From assembly GCF_004123295.1 (NCBI RefSeq), contig NZ_SDMK01000001.1, positions 2,216,180 through 2,280,179 of the forward strand: a stretch of 64,000 bases of DNA. Reading direction: 5' to 3'. A program made the position numbers and the translations under genes. Positions 7,612-16,111 of this stretch are shown here, in pieces. Position 1 is the stretch's first letter. Each line of letters begins with the position of its first letter. This DNA comes from Silvibacterium dinghuense (lineage in GTDB: Bacteria; Acidobacteriota; Terriglobia; Terriglobales; Acidobacteriaceae). Below the pieces are notes generated by a model. The model saw only the letters and a list, made by a program, of their open reading frames with translations, had not been told where the DNA came from and made no database searches.

Positions 7612-9009
7612 TTATTCCTGGAAGCGGGCAAGCCGGTTGATGCCGTTGAAAGCAGCCGCCTTGTAGCATTCCGCCAGAGTGGGATAGTTGAACACGGTAT
7701 CGATGAAGTAGTCCACCGTACCATTGAGCGTCATCACCGCCTGGCCGATATGCACCAGCTCGGCCGCGCCTTCGCCGATGATGTGTACGCCCAGAATCTG
7801 CTTGTTCTCGCGGTGAAAGATGAGCTTGAGGCGGCCGGTGGTATCGCCTCGAATCTGGCCGCGGGCGATCTCACGGTAGTAGGCCACGCCCACCTCGTAG
7901 GGCACGTCCTCCTCGGTGAGCTGTTCCTCGGTCTTGCCGATGAAGGAGATCTCCGGGATGGTGTAGATGCCGTACGGATAGAAGCTGGGATTCGACTGCA
8001 CGACCTCGTCGCCGAAGGCGCGCTCGACGGCGATGCGGCCCTGTTCCATCGAAACCGAGGCCAGGCTGGGGAAACCGATGACATCGCCGACGGCAAAGAT
8101 GTTCGGCACCTTGGTGCGGAAGTCCTTGTCGACCGGGATGCGGCCGCGCGAGTCGGCTTCAATGCCGGCGGCGGAGAGGTTCAGCTCGTCGATATTGCCC
8201 TGGCGGCCGACCGCGTAGAGCAGGGCGTCGCCGGAGATGCGCTTCTTGCTTTCGAGATTGGCGACCACGGTACCGTCGGCCAGCTCTTCGACGCTCTCCA
8301 CTTCTTCGTGCAGGCGCATGGTCACGCGGCTGTCGCGCAGATGGTAGCTGAGGGCTTCGATGATCTCCTGGTCGGCGAACTCGAGCAGGCGGGGACGCTT
8401 CTCGATCAGCGTCATGCGTACGCCGAGAGCGGCGAACATGCAGCAGTATTCGACGCCGATGACGCCGCCGCCCACCACGATCATGGTCTTGGGCAGCGTT
8501 TGCAGGTCGAGAATCTGGTCGCTGTTGATAATGGTGCGGCCATTGAGCGGCACCTTGGGCGTGCTGGCCGGCTTGGTGCCCACAGCGATGACGATCCGCT
8601 CGGCTTCATGAACGGTGGAGCCGTTCGTGCTGTCGACGCGGACATGCGTGGTGTCGACGAAGCTGGCCGTGCCGGTGAGCACATCGACGCCGTTGCGCGA
8701 GAGCTGCGCCTCGGTGACGTCCACCTCGGTCTTGATGACGTGTTGCACGCGGAAGGCAAGATCGCTCATGGTGATCTTTTCCTTCACGCGGTAATTCATG
8801 CCGTAGACGGAGCGATAGTTGTAGCCCGAGAGGTGCAGCACGGCCTCGCGCATGGTCTTGCTGGGGATGGTGCCGGTGTTGATGCACACCCCGCCCACCA
8901 CGCTGCGCATTTCGACGAGCGCCACGCGTTTCCCCTTTTTAACCGCGGACACCGCGGCGCGCTGGCCCGAGGGGCCGGAACCGATTACCAGCAGATCGTA
9001 AGTAGCCAT
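7612..9009 (-). CDS. sthA: Soluble pyridine nucleotide transhydrogenase (465 aa)
   Basis: This FAD enzyme exchanges hydride between NADPH and NAD+, balancing the two pools. The FAD motif GSGPSG is at 10-15 and a second nucleotide fold near 178 (VVGGGVIGVEYC). The site equivalent to the redox disulfide of lipoamide dehydrogenase is GGVCINTGTIPSK: it has one cysteine (Cys42), and the second is replaced by Thr. That loss, together with the C-terminal FNYPTLAECYKAAAFNG, distinguishes SthA from dihydrolipoamide dehydrogenase. I start at ATG 9009 (GCGGAGAAC upstream), which puts the FAD motif at the N-terminus; the frame extends further upstream without homology. Confidence 0.88.
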   Translation of the reverse strand: MATYDLLVIGSGPSGQRAAVSAVKKGKRVALVEMRSVVGGVCINTGTIPSKTMREAVLHLSGYNYRSVYGMNYRVKEKITMSDLAFRVQHVIKTEVDVTEAQLSRNGVDVLTGTASFVDTTHVRVDSTNGSTVHEAERIVIAVGTKPASTPKVPLNGRTIINSDQILDLQTLPKTMIVVGGGVIGVEYCCMFAALGVRMTLIEKRPRLLEFADQEIIEALSYHLRDSRVTMRLHEEVESVEELADGTVVANLESKKRISGDALLYAVGRQGNIDELNLSAAGIEADSRGRIPVDKDFRTKVPNIFAVGDVIGFPSLASVSMEQGRIAVERAFGDEVVQSNPSFYPYGIYTIPEISFIGKTEEQLTEEDVPYEVGVAYYREIARGQIRGDTTGRLKLIFHRENKQILGVHIIGEGAAELVHIGQAVMTLNGTVDYFIDTVFNYPTLAECYKAAAFNGINRLARFQE

Positions 9010-9266
9010 GTTCTCCGCATGCGGCGCGAACTCATGTACGCCTGTTCCATATGGGTGCAGGCGGCAATGCTTCCGCAGCCTGACGGGTCTGCCGCGCCAG
9101 CCATTCGTGGGCATGGGCGAGGAAAGGGAATTCAGGTCGGGGTCGGGCCCGAGTGGGGAATCGGTGTCCGCTCCGTGACCATGATACTGCCTCGTTCTTT
9201 GCATCGACGCAAAAGGTTGGAACCTGAGTTCCGATTGGATGGAGGAGGGCTTCTATAGTCAGGAGA

Positions 9267-9956
9267 ATGCTTCTCTGTGCCATAACGGACCGCCGCATCT
9301 TCGCCGGAGACGAGGCCGCTCGCCGCCGTGCGCTGCTGGCCGCTGTACGCGGCTGGGCTGCGGGGGGAGTGGATGTTATCCAGCTGCGGGAAAAGGACCT
9401 GTCGCCGCGGGAATTGCTGGCGCTGGCCGCTGAGGTGGTGCAAGGGGTGCGTGCGGTGGGAAGCGAAACGCGGGTGCTGCTGAACGGTCCGGCGGAGATT
9501 GCCCTCGAGGCCGGCTGCGACGGCGTTCATCTGCCTGGTACCATCCCCAGTTCAGCCGCGGCGGCGGCGCGGGCGATCTTCCATCGCGCCGGGCGGCAGG
9601 CTTTTCTCGGCCGGTCCTGTCATGCGCCGGAGGAGGTTGCCGCGTCGGAGGCTGACCTGATCCTCTTTGCCCCGGTCTTTGAAAAGAGCCTCGCCCGCGA
9701 GGGTGGAGGCCGGCTGCCGGGCTCCGGGCTGGAGGCGTTGGCCGCCGCTGCAAAGGCTGCAGGTCTAGGATCAGGTCTAGGATCGGGTCTAGGATCAGGT
9801 CCGGGATCGGGTCTGGGATCGCCCGGTGCGCAGCCGGTGCTGGCTCTGGGCGGCGTTACGGTGGAGAATGCCCCGGCCTGCCTTGCCGCTGGCGCGGCGG
9901 GGATTGCAGCGATCCGGCTCTTTGCCGGCGAGGATTGGCGGCGGCTGCGTTCCTGA
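9267..9956 (+). CDS. Thiamine-phosphate synthase/TenI-like protein with GLGS repeat insertion (229 aa)
   Basis: ThiE joins the thiazole and pyrimidine moieties to form thiamine phosphate; the homologous TenI is a thiazole tautomerase. The TIM-barrel motifs are present: AITDRR at 5-10, DVIQLREKDL at 36-45, GCDGVHLPG near 83-91, FAPVF near 134 and ALGGVTVENA near 193. The loop before the last strands is expanded by five 12-bp repeats encoding GLGS or GPGS (residues 166-185). Several ThiE substrate residues are not obvious, so TenI function is possible. The AGGAG before the ATG is unusually close, so the exact start is uncertain. It is divergent from sthA, 257 nt away. Confidence 0.75.
   Translation: MLLCAITDRRIFAGDEAARRRALLAAVRGWAAGGVDVIQLREKDLSPRELLALAAEVVQGVRAVGSETRVLLNGPAEIALEAGCDGVHLPGTIPSSAAAAARAIFHRAGRQAFLGRSCHAPEEVAASEADLILFAPVFEKSLAREGGGRLPGSGLEALAAAAKAAGLGSGLGSGLGSGPGSGLGSPGAQPVLALGGVTVENAPACLAAGAAGIAAIRLFAGEDWRRLRS
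9762..9821 (+). repeat. Five 12-bp minisatellite repeats inside the ThiE-like gene
   Basis: Five consecutive units follow the pattern GGTCTAGGATCR (units 4 and 5 read GGTCCGGGATCG and GGTCTGGGATCG). Each adds Gly-Leu/Pro-Gly-Ser and keeps the reading frame. Confidence 0.92.
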
Positions 9957-10027
9957 TTGGAATTCCTGCCGGGGGTACCCATTGGCACAGGTTTGCCTGG
10001 ATTCCGCTCTAAACTGAAATCGAATCC

Positions 10028-10570
10028 ATGTCTCACTACAACAGCTTTATCCGTATTCCCGGCCTGGTCATTCGCCAGAAGCTCTGGCCGCATCCGCGCA
10101 TGGGCGTGCTCGAGGCGGACGTGCTGCGCCTGCGTGTCTGGCCGCAGGATATCGACTTCAATTTCCATCTCAATAACGCCCGCTACCTGACCTTCATGGA
10201 TTATGGGCGCACGCGTCTGATGGCCGCCACGGGGCTGCTGGTCCCCGCGGTGCGCGAGCACTGGACGCCGCTGGTCGGCTCGGTGTCGATCACCTATCGC
10301 CGCTCGCTCGGCTTCTGGGCGCCCTTCACGCTTTCGACGCGCCTGATGTGCTGGGACGAGAAGTGGATGTACATGGAGCAGGTTTTCGAGGGCAAGTCGG
10401 GCCTGGCGGCGATTGCCTGGGTGAAGGGGCTCTTCCGCAATGAGCAGGGCAACATTCCGCCGCAGCAGGCGATCGATCGCGTGGCTCCCGGCGTGGTGTC
10501 TCCGCCGATGTGGGAGCCGTTGCTGCAGTGGAATGAGCTGACGAAGGAAAAGCTGGCTTCGGGAGCATAG
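10028..10570 (+). CDS. Hotdog-fold acyl-CoA thioesterase-like protein (180 aa)
   Basis: The sequence matches the 4-hydroxybenzoyl-CoA thioesterase-like hotdog fold (THEM6/YbgC-like branch): RLRVWPQDIDFNFHLNNARY (about 35-54) carries the family's conserved Asp and the DxNxHLNNxxY pattern, followed by MDYGRTRL and a strand-rich core ending in KGLFRN. It likely hydrolyses acyl-CoA; the substrate is unknown. No signal peptide; cytoplasmic. It lies 71 nt after the ThiE-like gene on the same strand. Confidence 0.75.
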   Translation: MSHYNSFIRIPGLVIRQKLWPHPRMGVLEADVLRLRVWPQDIDFNFHLNNARYLTFMDYGRTRLMAATGLLVPAVREHWTPLVGSVSITYRRSLGFWAPFTLSTRLMCWDEKWMYMEQVFEGKSGLAAIAWVKGLFRNEQGNIPPQQAIDRVAPGVVSPPMWEPLLQWNELTKEKLASGA

Positions 10571-10579
10571 GACTGGCCG

Positions 10580-10676
10580 TCTAGGCCTTTCGCCTTCGGC
10601 TTCTGCCCCCTTTGGTCGGCACTTCGTGCAGTCTTGCGTCTTCCCACGTCTCAAAAGCGAGACGTGGGGCACCCGT
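10580..10676. repeat. Intergenic repeat with GTGGGGCACCCGT hairpin
   Basis: The gap holds CCTTTCGCCTTCGGCTTC followed by a perfect 10-bp stem CCCACGTCTC/GAGACGTGGG (10643-10668) and then GCACCCGT. The same right end follows the larger hairpin at 16360-16402, so both belong to one interspersed family. It separates two convergent genes. Confidence 0.7.
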
Positions 10677-10687
10677 GTTCGTGCCGC

Positions 10688-11269
10688 TTACAGTTCGATC
10701 TTCGTCCCCAGCAGGGCGAGGAACTGCGCGAGCCACTGCGGGTGCGCGGGCCAGGCGAAGCCGGTGACGAAGTTGCCGTCGGTGATGGCGCCGTCGGGCG
10801 GTGTTTCGACGTAGGTGGCCCCGGCGAGGCGCACCTCCGGCGCGCAGGCGGCGTAGGCCGAGATGCGCTTGCCGGTGATGACGCTTGCCGCGGCCAGCAC
10901 CTGCGCCGCGTGGCAGATGGCGGCGATCGGCTTGTGCGCCTCGGCGAAGTGGCGCACGATGGCGATGACCCGCGGGTTCAGGCGGATGTACTCCGGAGCG
11001 CGGCCACCGGCGATCATCAGCGCGTCATAGTCGCTCTCGCGGACATCGGCGAAGGTCGCGTTCAACGTGAAGTGGTGGCCGGGCTTCTCGGTGTAGGTCT
11101 GGTCGCCCTCGAAGTCATGGATGGCGGTCTTGATGGTCTGGCCGGCCTTTTTGTCCGGGCAGACAGCGTGCACCGTGTGGCCCACGGTAAGCAGTGTCTG
11201 GAAGGGGACCATCACCTCGTAGTCCTCGGCGAAATCGCCGACGAGGAAGAGGATTTTTTTGGCAGCCAT
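10688..11269 (-). CDS. DJ-1/PfpI family protein (193 aa)
   Basis: DJ-1/PfpI proteins include stress chaperones, deglycases and proteases. The nucleophile elbow AAICHAAQVL carries the conserved Cys-His pair, the acidic partner is in FAEDYEVMVPFQ near residue 15, and IAGGRAPEYI precedes it. Length fits the YhbO/PfpI group. Start ATG 11269 follows AAGGAGAATCCCC. The gene is divergent from a TipA-like MerR regulator starting 146 nt away, which may control it. Confidence 0.85.
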   Translation of the reverse strand: MAAKKILFLVGDFAEDYEVMVPFQTLLTVGHTVHAVCPDKKAGQTIKTAIHDFEGDQTYTEKPGHHFTLNATFADVRESDYDALMIAGGRAPEYIRLNPRVIAIVRHFAEAHKPIAAICHAAQVLAAASVITGKRISAYAACAPEVRLAGATYVETPPDGAITDGNFVTGFAWPAHPQWLAQFLALLGTKIEL

Positions 11270-11367
11270 GGGGATTCTCCTTGAGGCCCGTACCGGGCAT
11301 GCCTCTTCATCATAGGAGGCGCAGATTGCGGGAGAATGATTTTTGTCGCGACGGCTGCACATCGGGC

Positions 11368-11398
11368 TTGACCCTGCCCTTGCGTCAGGGGCGAGGAT
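11368..11398 (+). promoter_or_regulatory. Candidate MerR-type promoter/operator
   Basis: TTGACC (11368-11373) and GAGGAT (11393-11398) are separated by 19 bp, the over-long spacer typical of MerR-regulated promoters. A CCCTG-N9-CAGGG dyad (11372-11390) lies in that spacer. It sits just before the MerR-family gene at 11415, as expected for autoregulation. The -10 match is weak, so this remains a prediction. Confidence 0.5.
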
Positions 11399-11414
11399 GT
11401 CTGTGGTGAGACCC

Positions 11415-12212
11415 ATGAGCACCTTCCGCATCCAGCAGTTCGCAACGCTTGCCGGAGTTACGGTTCGGACCCTGCACCACTACGACCGGCTCGGGCTGCT
11501 TTCCCCGGCGCATCGTTCTGAGCGCGGCTACCGGCTTTACTGTCACGAGGATCTCGGTCGTCTGGAGCGAATTCTTGTGCTGCGGTACCTGGGCCTTTCG
11601 CTGCGCGAGATTGCCGCGCTGCTGAGCGCTCCGGCAGGCCATGGTTCTGGAAGCCCGGAGCCGCTGGCCGTCACTCTTCGGCGTCAGCAGGCGGCGCTGC
11701 GGCAGCGGCGCCATGGCCTGGATCGCGTCCTCGGCGCCATTGAGCACGCGCAGCGGCGCGCAAAGGAAGAAGTTGCGGAACCCGAATGGCTCCTCTACCA
11801 AACCATTCTCGAGGAGATACACATGCAGGAATCTACCGATTGGACGGAGAAGTACTACAGTCCGAAGGCCGCTGAGGTGCTTCGGGAGCGGCGCGCAGCG
11901 ATGACGCCGGAACAGATGGCGGAAAACGGCAGGCGCTGGAAGGCGTTATTCGATGACATTCAGGGCGCGATCGACCGCAATGCGTCTCCGGACAGCGCCG
12001 AGGGCCGGATGCTGCTGGCGCGCTGGATGCGGCTGGCCGACGAGTTCACGCAAGGGGACCCGGAAATCGGCGAAGGCTGGCGGCGGATGTTCGAAGACGA
12101 GAGCCATTGGCCGAATGACGAGCGCGCAGCCCGGCTCAGGGAGACTATGCCAAAGCCGGAGTATTGGGCCTTCTTTCGCCAGGCGGTCCAGGCCTGCCTG
12201 CGGCACGGCTGA
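11415..12212 (+). CDS. MerR-family regulator with TipAS-like C-terminal domain (265 aa)
   Basis: Residues 4-70 are a MerR winged helix-turn-helix (IQQFATLAGVTVRTLHHYDR, then GYRLYCHEDLGRLERI). A coiled-coil dimerisation helix follows (about 83-125). Residues 140-260 resemble the TipAS drug-recognition domain (KYYSPKAAEVLRERR, MTPEQMAENGRRW, EGRMLLARWMRLADEF), which in TipAL binds thiopeptide antibiotics. ATG 11415 has GGTGAG at good spacing; ATG 11397 is possible. A MerR-type promoter appears to sit directly upstream. Ligand unknown; PfpI on the other strand is a plausible target. Confidence 0.82.
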   Translation: MSTFRIQQFATLAGVTVRTLHHYDRLGLLSPAHRSERGYRLYCHEDLGRLERILVLRYLGLSLREIAALLSAPAGHGSGSPEPLAVTLRRQQAALRQRRHGLDRVLGAIEHAQRRAKEEVAEPEWLLYQTILEEIHMQESTDWTEKYYSPKAAEVLRERRAAMTPEQMAENGRRWKALFDDIQGAIDRNASPDSAEGRMLLARWMRLADEFTQGDPEIGEGWRRMFEDESHWPNDERAARLRETMPKPEYWAFFRQAVQACLRHG

Positions 12213-12323
12213 TGCAGGCGAGCCGTCCTCGCAGGATGGAGGCGGCTCGCCTGTTTCGCTCTTCCTTCTAGCCGTGCAATTCGTGGCAAAAATCAGTGCT
12301 GGACGGGTTATCCTGCGTCCACT

Positions 12324-12833
12324 ATGAACGCCAATGAGCAACGAGGGCGACGTTTTTATGCACATGAGAGCAGCCGGGTCCATGCGCTGCAGGGTGCTCC
12401 GCTGGCGCACTTCTGGCAGCGGGCGCTGGGTTTCTGGCTCGATCTGCTGATCGCCCTGTTGTTGTGGGCTCCGCTGGAGTATGGCTGGAAGCGCTTTGTT
12501 CTGCATGAGCCGCACATCGATTTGAACTGGGACTTTCACGAGAAGGGCAATGTCGCGGTGATGCTGCTGTACTGGGGCCTCTCGAACTACTTCGGCAACG
12601 GGCGCACGCCGGGCAAATGGGTGGCGCGGACACGCGCAGTCTCGCTCACCGGCGAGCGGCTCGGTCTCTGGCAGTCGATCGAGCGCGGTCTCGGTTACGG
12701 TGCGGCAGTGCTCGAGGGTGGTCTCGGATTCGCACAGTACTTCTGGGACAAAAACCGGATGTGCGCGCAGGACCGGCTGGCCGAAACCATCGTGGTCGAC
12801 ACGCGCAAATCTTCTCAAACGGAAGATGATTGA
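12324..12833 (+). CDS. Small RDD-domain membrane protein (169 aa)
   Basis: Almost the whole protein is one RDD domain: FWQRALGFWLDLLIALLLW (first helix with the conserved Arg and Asp), a second helix MLLYWGLSNYF, then GNGRTPGKWVARTRAV and CAQDRLAETIVV. Function of RDD domains is mostly unknown. It faces the ADOP gene on the other strand. Confidence 0.75.
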   Translation: MNANEQRGRRFYAHESSRVHALQGAPLAHFWQRALGFWLDLLIALLLWAPLEYGWKRFVLHEPHIDLNWDFHEKGNVAVMLLYWGLSNYFGNGRTPGKWVARTRAVSLTGERLGLWQSIERGLGYGAAVLEGGLGFAQYFWDKNRMCAQDRLAETIVVDTRKSSQTEDD

Positions 12834-12860
12834 ACAGGTTAAGTGTTTGTCTCCGCCGCT

Positions 12861-12891
12861 CAAAAAAGTGGGGTGGCAGCAAGCCACCCCA
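12861..12891 (-). terminator. Intrinsic terminator of the padR-ADOP operon
   Basis: On the minus strand a perfect 9-bp stem (TGGGGTGGC/GCCACCCCA, 5-nt loop) is followed by CTTTTTTG. It lies about 55 nt beyond the permease stop codon. Confidence 0.8.
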
Positions 12892-12944
12892 TGCGCGCCG
12901 AAGGAGGCACCCGTCCGGCACAGGAAAGTGTTTGTGCGCCTGGA

Positions 12945-15746
12945 TTACTCGCTGCGCAGCGCCTGCATGGGATCGACCGCGGCGGCGCGCCGTGCCGGGA
13001 TCAGCGCCGCGGCCAGCGCCGTGAGTAGCAGTACGAGGCTCGCGCCGCCCAGGATCAGCGGATTCCACGGCACGATGCCGTAGAGCCGTCCGGCGAGAGC
13101 GCGTCCGGCGAGGATGGCCAGCGGCAGGCCGATGCCGATGCCGATGGCGGACTGTCCAAGTGCGGAGCGCAGCACCAGCCGCAGCAGCTGCATGCGGTTG
13201 GCGCCGAGAGCCATGCGCACGCCCATCTCGCCGGTGCGCTGCTGCACGCTGTAGGCCGTGACTCCGTAGAGCCCCACTGCGGCCAGGACGAGCGCGGCGA
13301 GTCCGAAGATCGAGGAGAGGACGAGGATCATACGTTGCTGCGCGAAGCCCTCGGCCATCGAGTCCTGGAACGATTCCACGGAGTACACAATGAGATCGGG
13401 ATCGACTTCCGTGAGCGCACTGCGGAGCTGCTCTTCGAGTCCCGGCGATGCGTGCGGCGCGAGGATGGCAACGCCGTAAAGATCGTGCGACCACAGCTCG
13501 CGATTCTCGAGCTCGAACTCGGCAAACGTGGTGCCCTGCGCCTCGGGCAGGAAATAGCGCGGCTGGGTGGAGGGTCCTTCGGGGGTCAGGTCCGTGTGGA
13601 AGTCGGCGGCCACGCCGATGATCTCGTAGAGCCCCGCATAGTTGCCTGGGGAGGGACCAAAGTGCCGGCCTATCGGATTCTCATGCGGGAAGTAACGCCG
13701 TGCGAAGGCCTCGTTGATGACGGCAACCGGGCGTGAACCCTGATTGTCGTCGGCAGTGAAATCGCGGCCGGAGACGATGCGGTCATGAAAGAAGGCGAAG
13801 TAGCCGGGCATGACGCGGGTCCAGTAGGCGGTGTCGCTGTCTTCCGAGAGCGGCGCGGGATGGCCTGCGATGCGGATGTCGTGGCTCCAGTAGCCGACGT
13901 CCGGCGGAAAGCCGAGGCCTGCCGTGACATCGGCTACACCGGGGATGGCGCGCATGCGGGCTTCAATCTCGTTGAAGAGCGGGAGCAGGCGCTCCTGCGG
14001 GTAGTTCGAGAGCTTGGGGTCCATCGAGACCTGGTAGAGGCCGGCGGTGGGGAAGCCGAGGTCCCGGTGCTCCATGTTGCGCAGGCTTTGGCCCAGCAGT
14101 GCGGCCATGCTCACCAGTACCAGCGAGAGCGCGGTCTGCGCGAGCAGAAGCATTCTCTGCGTGCGGCCCGTGCCTCCGCCTGCAACGGTGCGCGTGCCGG
14201 TGCGGATGGCCTCAATCGGCTGGGTGCGTGAGGCCGACCATGCCGGCGCGATGCCGAAGATCAGGCCGGTGGCGACCGAGAGGCCCAGCGCGAAAAGCAG
14301 CACAGGGAGCGAGGGTGTGGGGTCGAACGGTGTCATGCTCGAGGCCGGAAAGGCGAGGTTCAGAATAAGCTTCGCTCCGGCCCACGCGACGGCCAGGCCG
14401 GCTCCGGCGCCGATGGCGCTGAGGACAAGACTTTCGACCAGCGCGCGCTGTGCGAGGCTGGCGCGAGAGGCCCCCAGCGCGGCACGGATGGCCGTCTGCG
14501 GACGATTGCGCAGGCCGCGAGCCAGCAGCAGGTTGGCGAGGTTCGCGCAGGCCACCAGCAGCACGCAGGCCGAGGCGGCGAACAGCAGGATGAGCCAGCT
14601 TCGATAGTCTGTGCTGTCGGGTGAGACGCCGCGCCCGCCGGGCATGAGGTGTACGGTCTGGCGCGGTTGCAGCGCCCGCTCTTCAGGCGTCATGTCGGTC
14701 AGGTGGCTGCCGAGCCATTGATGGAGCTGGGCCTGGATGCGGACTTCGAGTTGCGCATGATTGACTTCAGGCTTGAGGCGTCCGATGAGATCGAGCCAGC
14801 CGGTACGCGTGTCCTTGAGGCGCGATGTGGGACCGGCGATCAGCGGTTCGGTCGAGAGCGGGAGCCAGAAGTCGGGCATGATCTTGCTCTCCCACCGTGT
14901 GCCGAAGAAGCCGGGCGGCGCGATGCCGACGATGGTGAAGGCGTGGCCGTTGATGGTGAAGGCTGCGCCGACGACGGATGGATCGTAGCCATACTTCTGC
15001 TGCCAGGTGCGATAGCTCATGACCGCGGCGGGCGGCGCGCCCTCGTTGTCGTCCTGGTCATGGAAGAGGCGTCCGCGCCATGCCTGTACCCCGAGCGTGC
15101 GGAAGTAGTTGCCGGAGACGTACTGGCCGTTGCGCGGCTCGATGGGCTCGCGCGCACCGGCGTGGCGCACGGCCAGCTCGGCATTGCCCATGCCCACCTG
15201 GAAGGCGGCGAGATCGCTGAATTCAGGGTTGCGCTCGCGGAAAAACCGATAGGCCTCGTCGGAAAAGAAGTGCCATTCGCCCGGGGCATAGCGGGCCGAG
15301 TAGCAGCAGTCGTCCGAGCCGCCGATGGCCCAGAGCTGGCCCGGCTGGGGCACGGGCAGCGGCCGCAGCAGGGCCTGTTCGATGAGCGTGAAGACGGCGG
15401 TGGTGGCGCCGATGCCGAGTGCGATGGTGAGCACGGCGGCAAGGGTGAATCCGGGGGCGTGGCGCAGCTCGCGCAGCGCGTGGCGCAGGTCGCGGAGGAG
15501 GTTCTCGAACCACGGCACTCCAGACTCGGCGTGGTAGCTCTCGCGGATAGCTTCGGCGTGGCCGAAGTGGAGACGGGCCTGGCGGTGTGCTTCGTCGGGC
15601 GACATGCCTGAGGCCAGATTGGCCTCGGTCTCAAAGGCGAGGTGCGACTCCATCTCCTCGCGCAGACGCGCGTCGGTGTTCCTGCGCAGCAGGAGATTGC
15701 GCAGGCGTGCCCCCAGCCGTTTCAAGCCGCGGTGCAGAGGGCTCAT
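12945..15746 (-). CDS. ADOP-type duplicated MacB/FtsX permease (933 aa)
   Basis: This is an acidobacterial duplicated orphan permease. Residues 1-75 are a soluble permease-prefix helix bundle (LREEMESHLAFETEANLASG, then SPDEAHRQARLHFG). Two MacB_PCD plus FtsX modules follow: the first starts with RHAPGFTLAAVLTIALGIGA near 95 and its FtsX part is near 420-560; the second ends with GLYGVTAYSVQQRTGEMGVR and a last helix pair. Such proteins lack an ATPase domain, and none is encoded nearby. ATG 15746 overlaps the padR stop (ATGA), so the pair is coupled. The transported substrate is unknown. Confidence 0.88.
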   Translation of the reverse strand: MSPLHRGLKRLGARLRNLLLRRNTDARLREEMESHLAFETEANLASGMSPDEAHRQARLHFGHAEAIRESYHAESGVPWFENLLRDLRHALRELRHAPGFTLAAVLTIALGIGATTAVFTLIEQALLRPLPVPQPGQLWAIGGSDDCCYSARYAPGEWHFFSDEAYRFFRERNPEFSDLAAFQVGMGNAELAVRHAGAREPIEPRNGQYVSGNYFRTLGVQAWRGRLFHDQDDNEGAPPAAVMSYRTWQQKYGYDPSVVGAAFTINGHAFTIVGIAPPGFFGTRWESKIMPDFWLPLSTEPLIAGPTSRLKDTRTGWLDLIGRLKPEVNHAQLEVRIQAQLHQWLGSHLTDMTPEERALQPRQTVHLMPGGRGVSPDSTDYRSWLILLFAASACVLLVACANLANLLLARGLRNRPQTAIRAALGASRASLAQRALVESLVLSAIGAGAGLAVAWAGAKLILNLAFPASSMTPFDPTPSLPVLLFALGLSVATGLIFGIAPAWSASRTQPIEAIRTGTRTVAGGGTGRTQRMLLLAQTALSLVLVSMAALLGQSLRNMEHRDLGFPTAGLYQVSMDPKLSNYPQERLLPLFNEIEARMRAIPGVADVTAGLGFPPDVGYWSHDIRIAGHPAPLSEDSDTAYWTRVMPGYFAFFHDRIVSGRDFTADDNQGSRPVAVINEAFARRYFPHENPIGRHFGPSPGNYAGLYEIIGVAADFHTDLTPEGPSTQPRYFLPEAQGTTFAEFELENRELWSHDLYGVAILAPHASPGLEEQLRSALTEVDPDLIVYSVESFQDSMAEGFAQQRMILVLSSIFGLAALVLAAVGLYGVTAYSVQQRTGEMGVRMALGANRMQLLRLVLRSALGQSAIGIGIGLPLAILAGRALAGRLYGIVPWNPLILGGASLVLLLTALAAALIPARRAAAVDPMQALRSE

Positions 15747-16111
15747 GCGATCTCCCCGGCTTTTGCTGCGACAAAGCGGGCCATAATCTCCGAGGTCTGC
15801 TGCCAGCCATCGAGCTCGGCCTGGAGCTGTCTGCGGCCTGCCCTGGTGATTTCGTAGAAACGCGCGCGCCGGTTGTTTTCCGATGCGCCCCACTCGGATG
15901 CGATGGAGCCCTCCTGCTCGAGGCGCAGCAGCAGCGGATAGAGTGTGCCCTGGTTGAGCGCGAGGCGGTCGCCCGAGATCTGCTCAATGCGCCGCGCAAT
16001 GCCGTAGCCATGCAGGGGGCCGAGGACATCGAGGGTTTTGAGGACCATCAGGGCAAGTGTTCCCTGCTGAACGTCAGAGCGGGAAGCGGCGGATCGGGAG
16101 GGTTTCGGCAC
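15743..16111 (-). CDS. PadR-family transcriptional regulator (122 aa)
   Basis: This short winged-helix regulator has the PadR signature: QGTLALMVLKTL, GPLHGYGIARRIEQISG, LNQGTLYPLLLRLEQEG, and RRARFYEITRAGRRQLQ. PadR proteins of this length usually repress the adjacent operon in response to a ligand. Its stop overlaps the ADOP start, a pairing repeated many times in acidobacterial genomes. A short basic N-terminal tail precedes the domain. Confidence 0.9.
   Translation of the reverse strand: MPKPSRSAASRSDVQQGTLALMVLKTLDVLGPLHGYGIARRIEQISGDRLALNQGTLYPLLLRLEQEGSIASEWGASENNRRARFYEITRAGRRQLQAELDGWQQTSEIMARFVAAKAGEIA

Noticed and set aside
7375-9258. A 627-codon plus-strand frame opposite sthA
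   Set aside because: Antisense shadow; the minus strand carries unmistakable FAD- and NAD-binding motifs.
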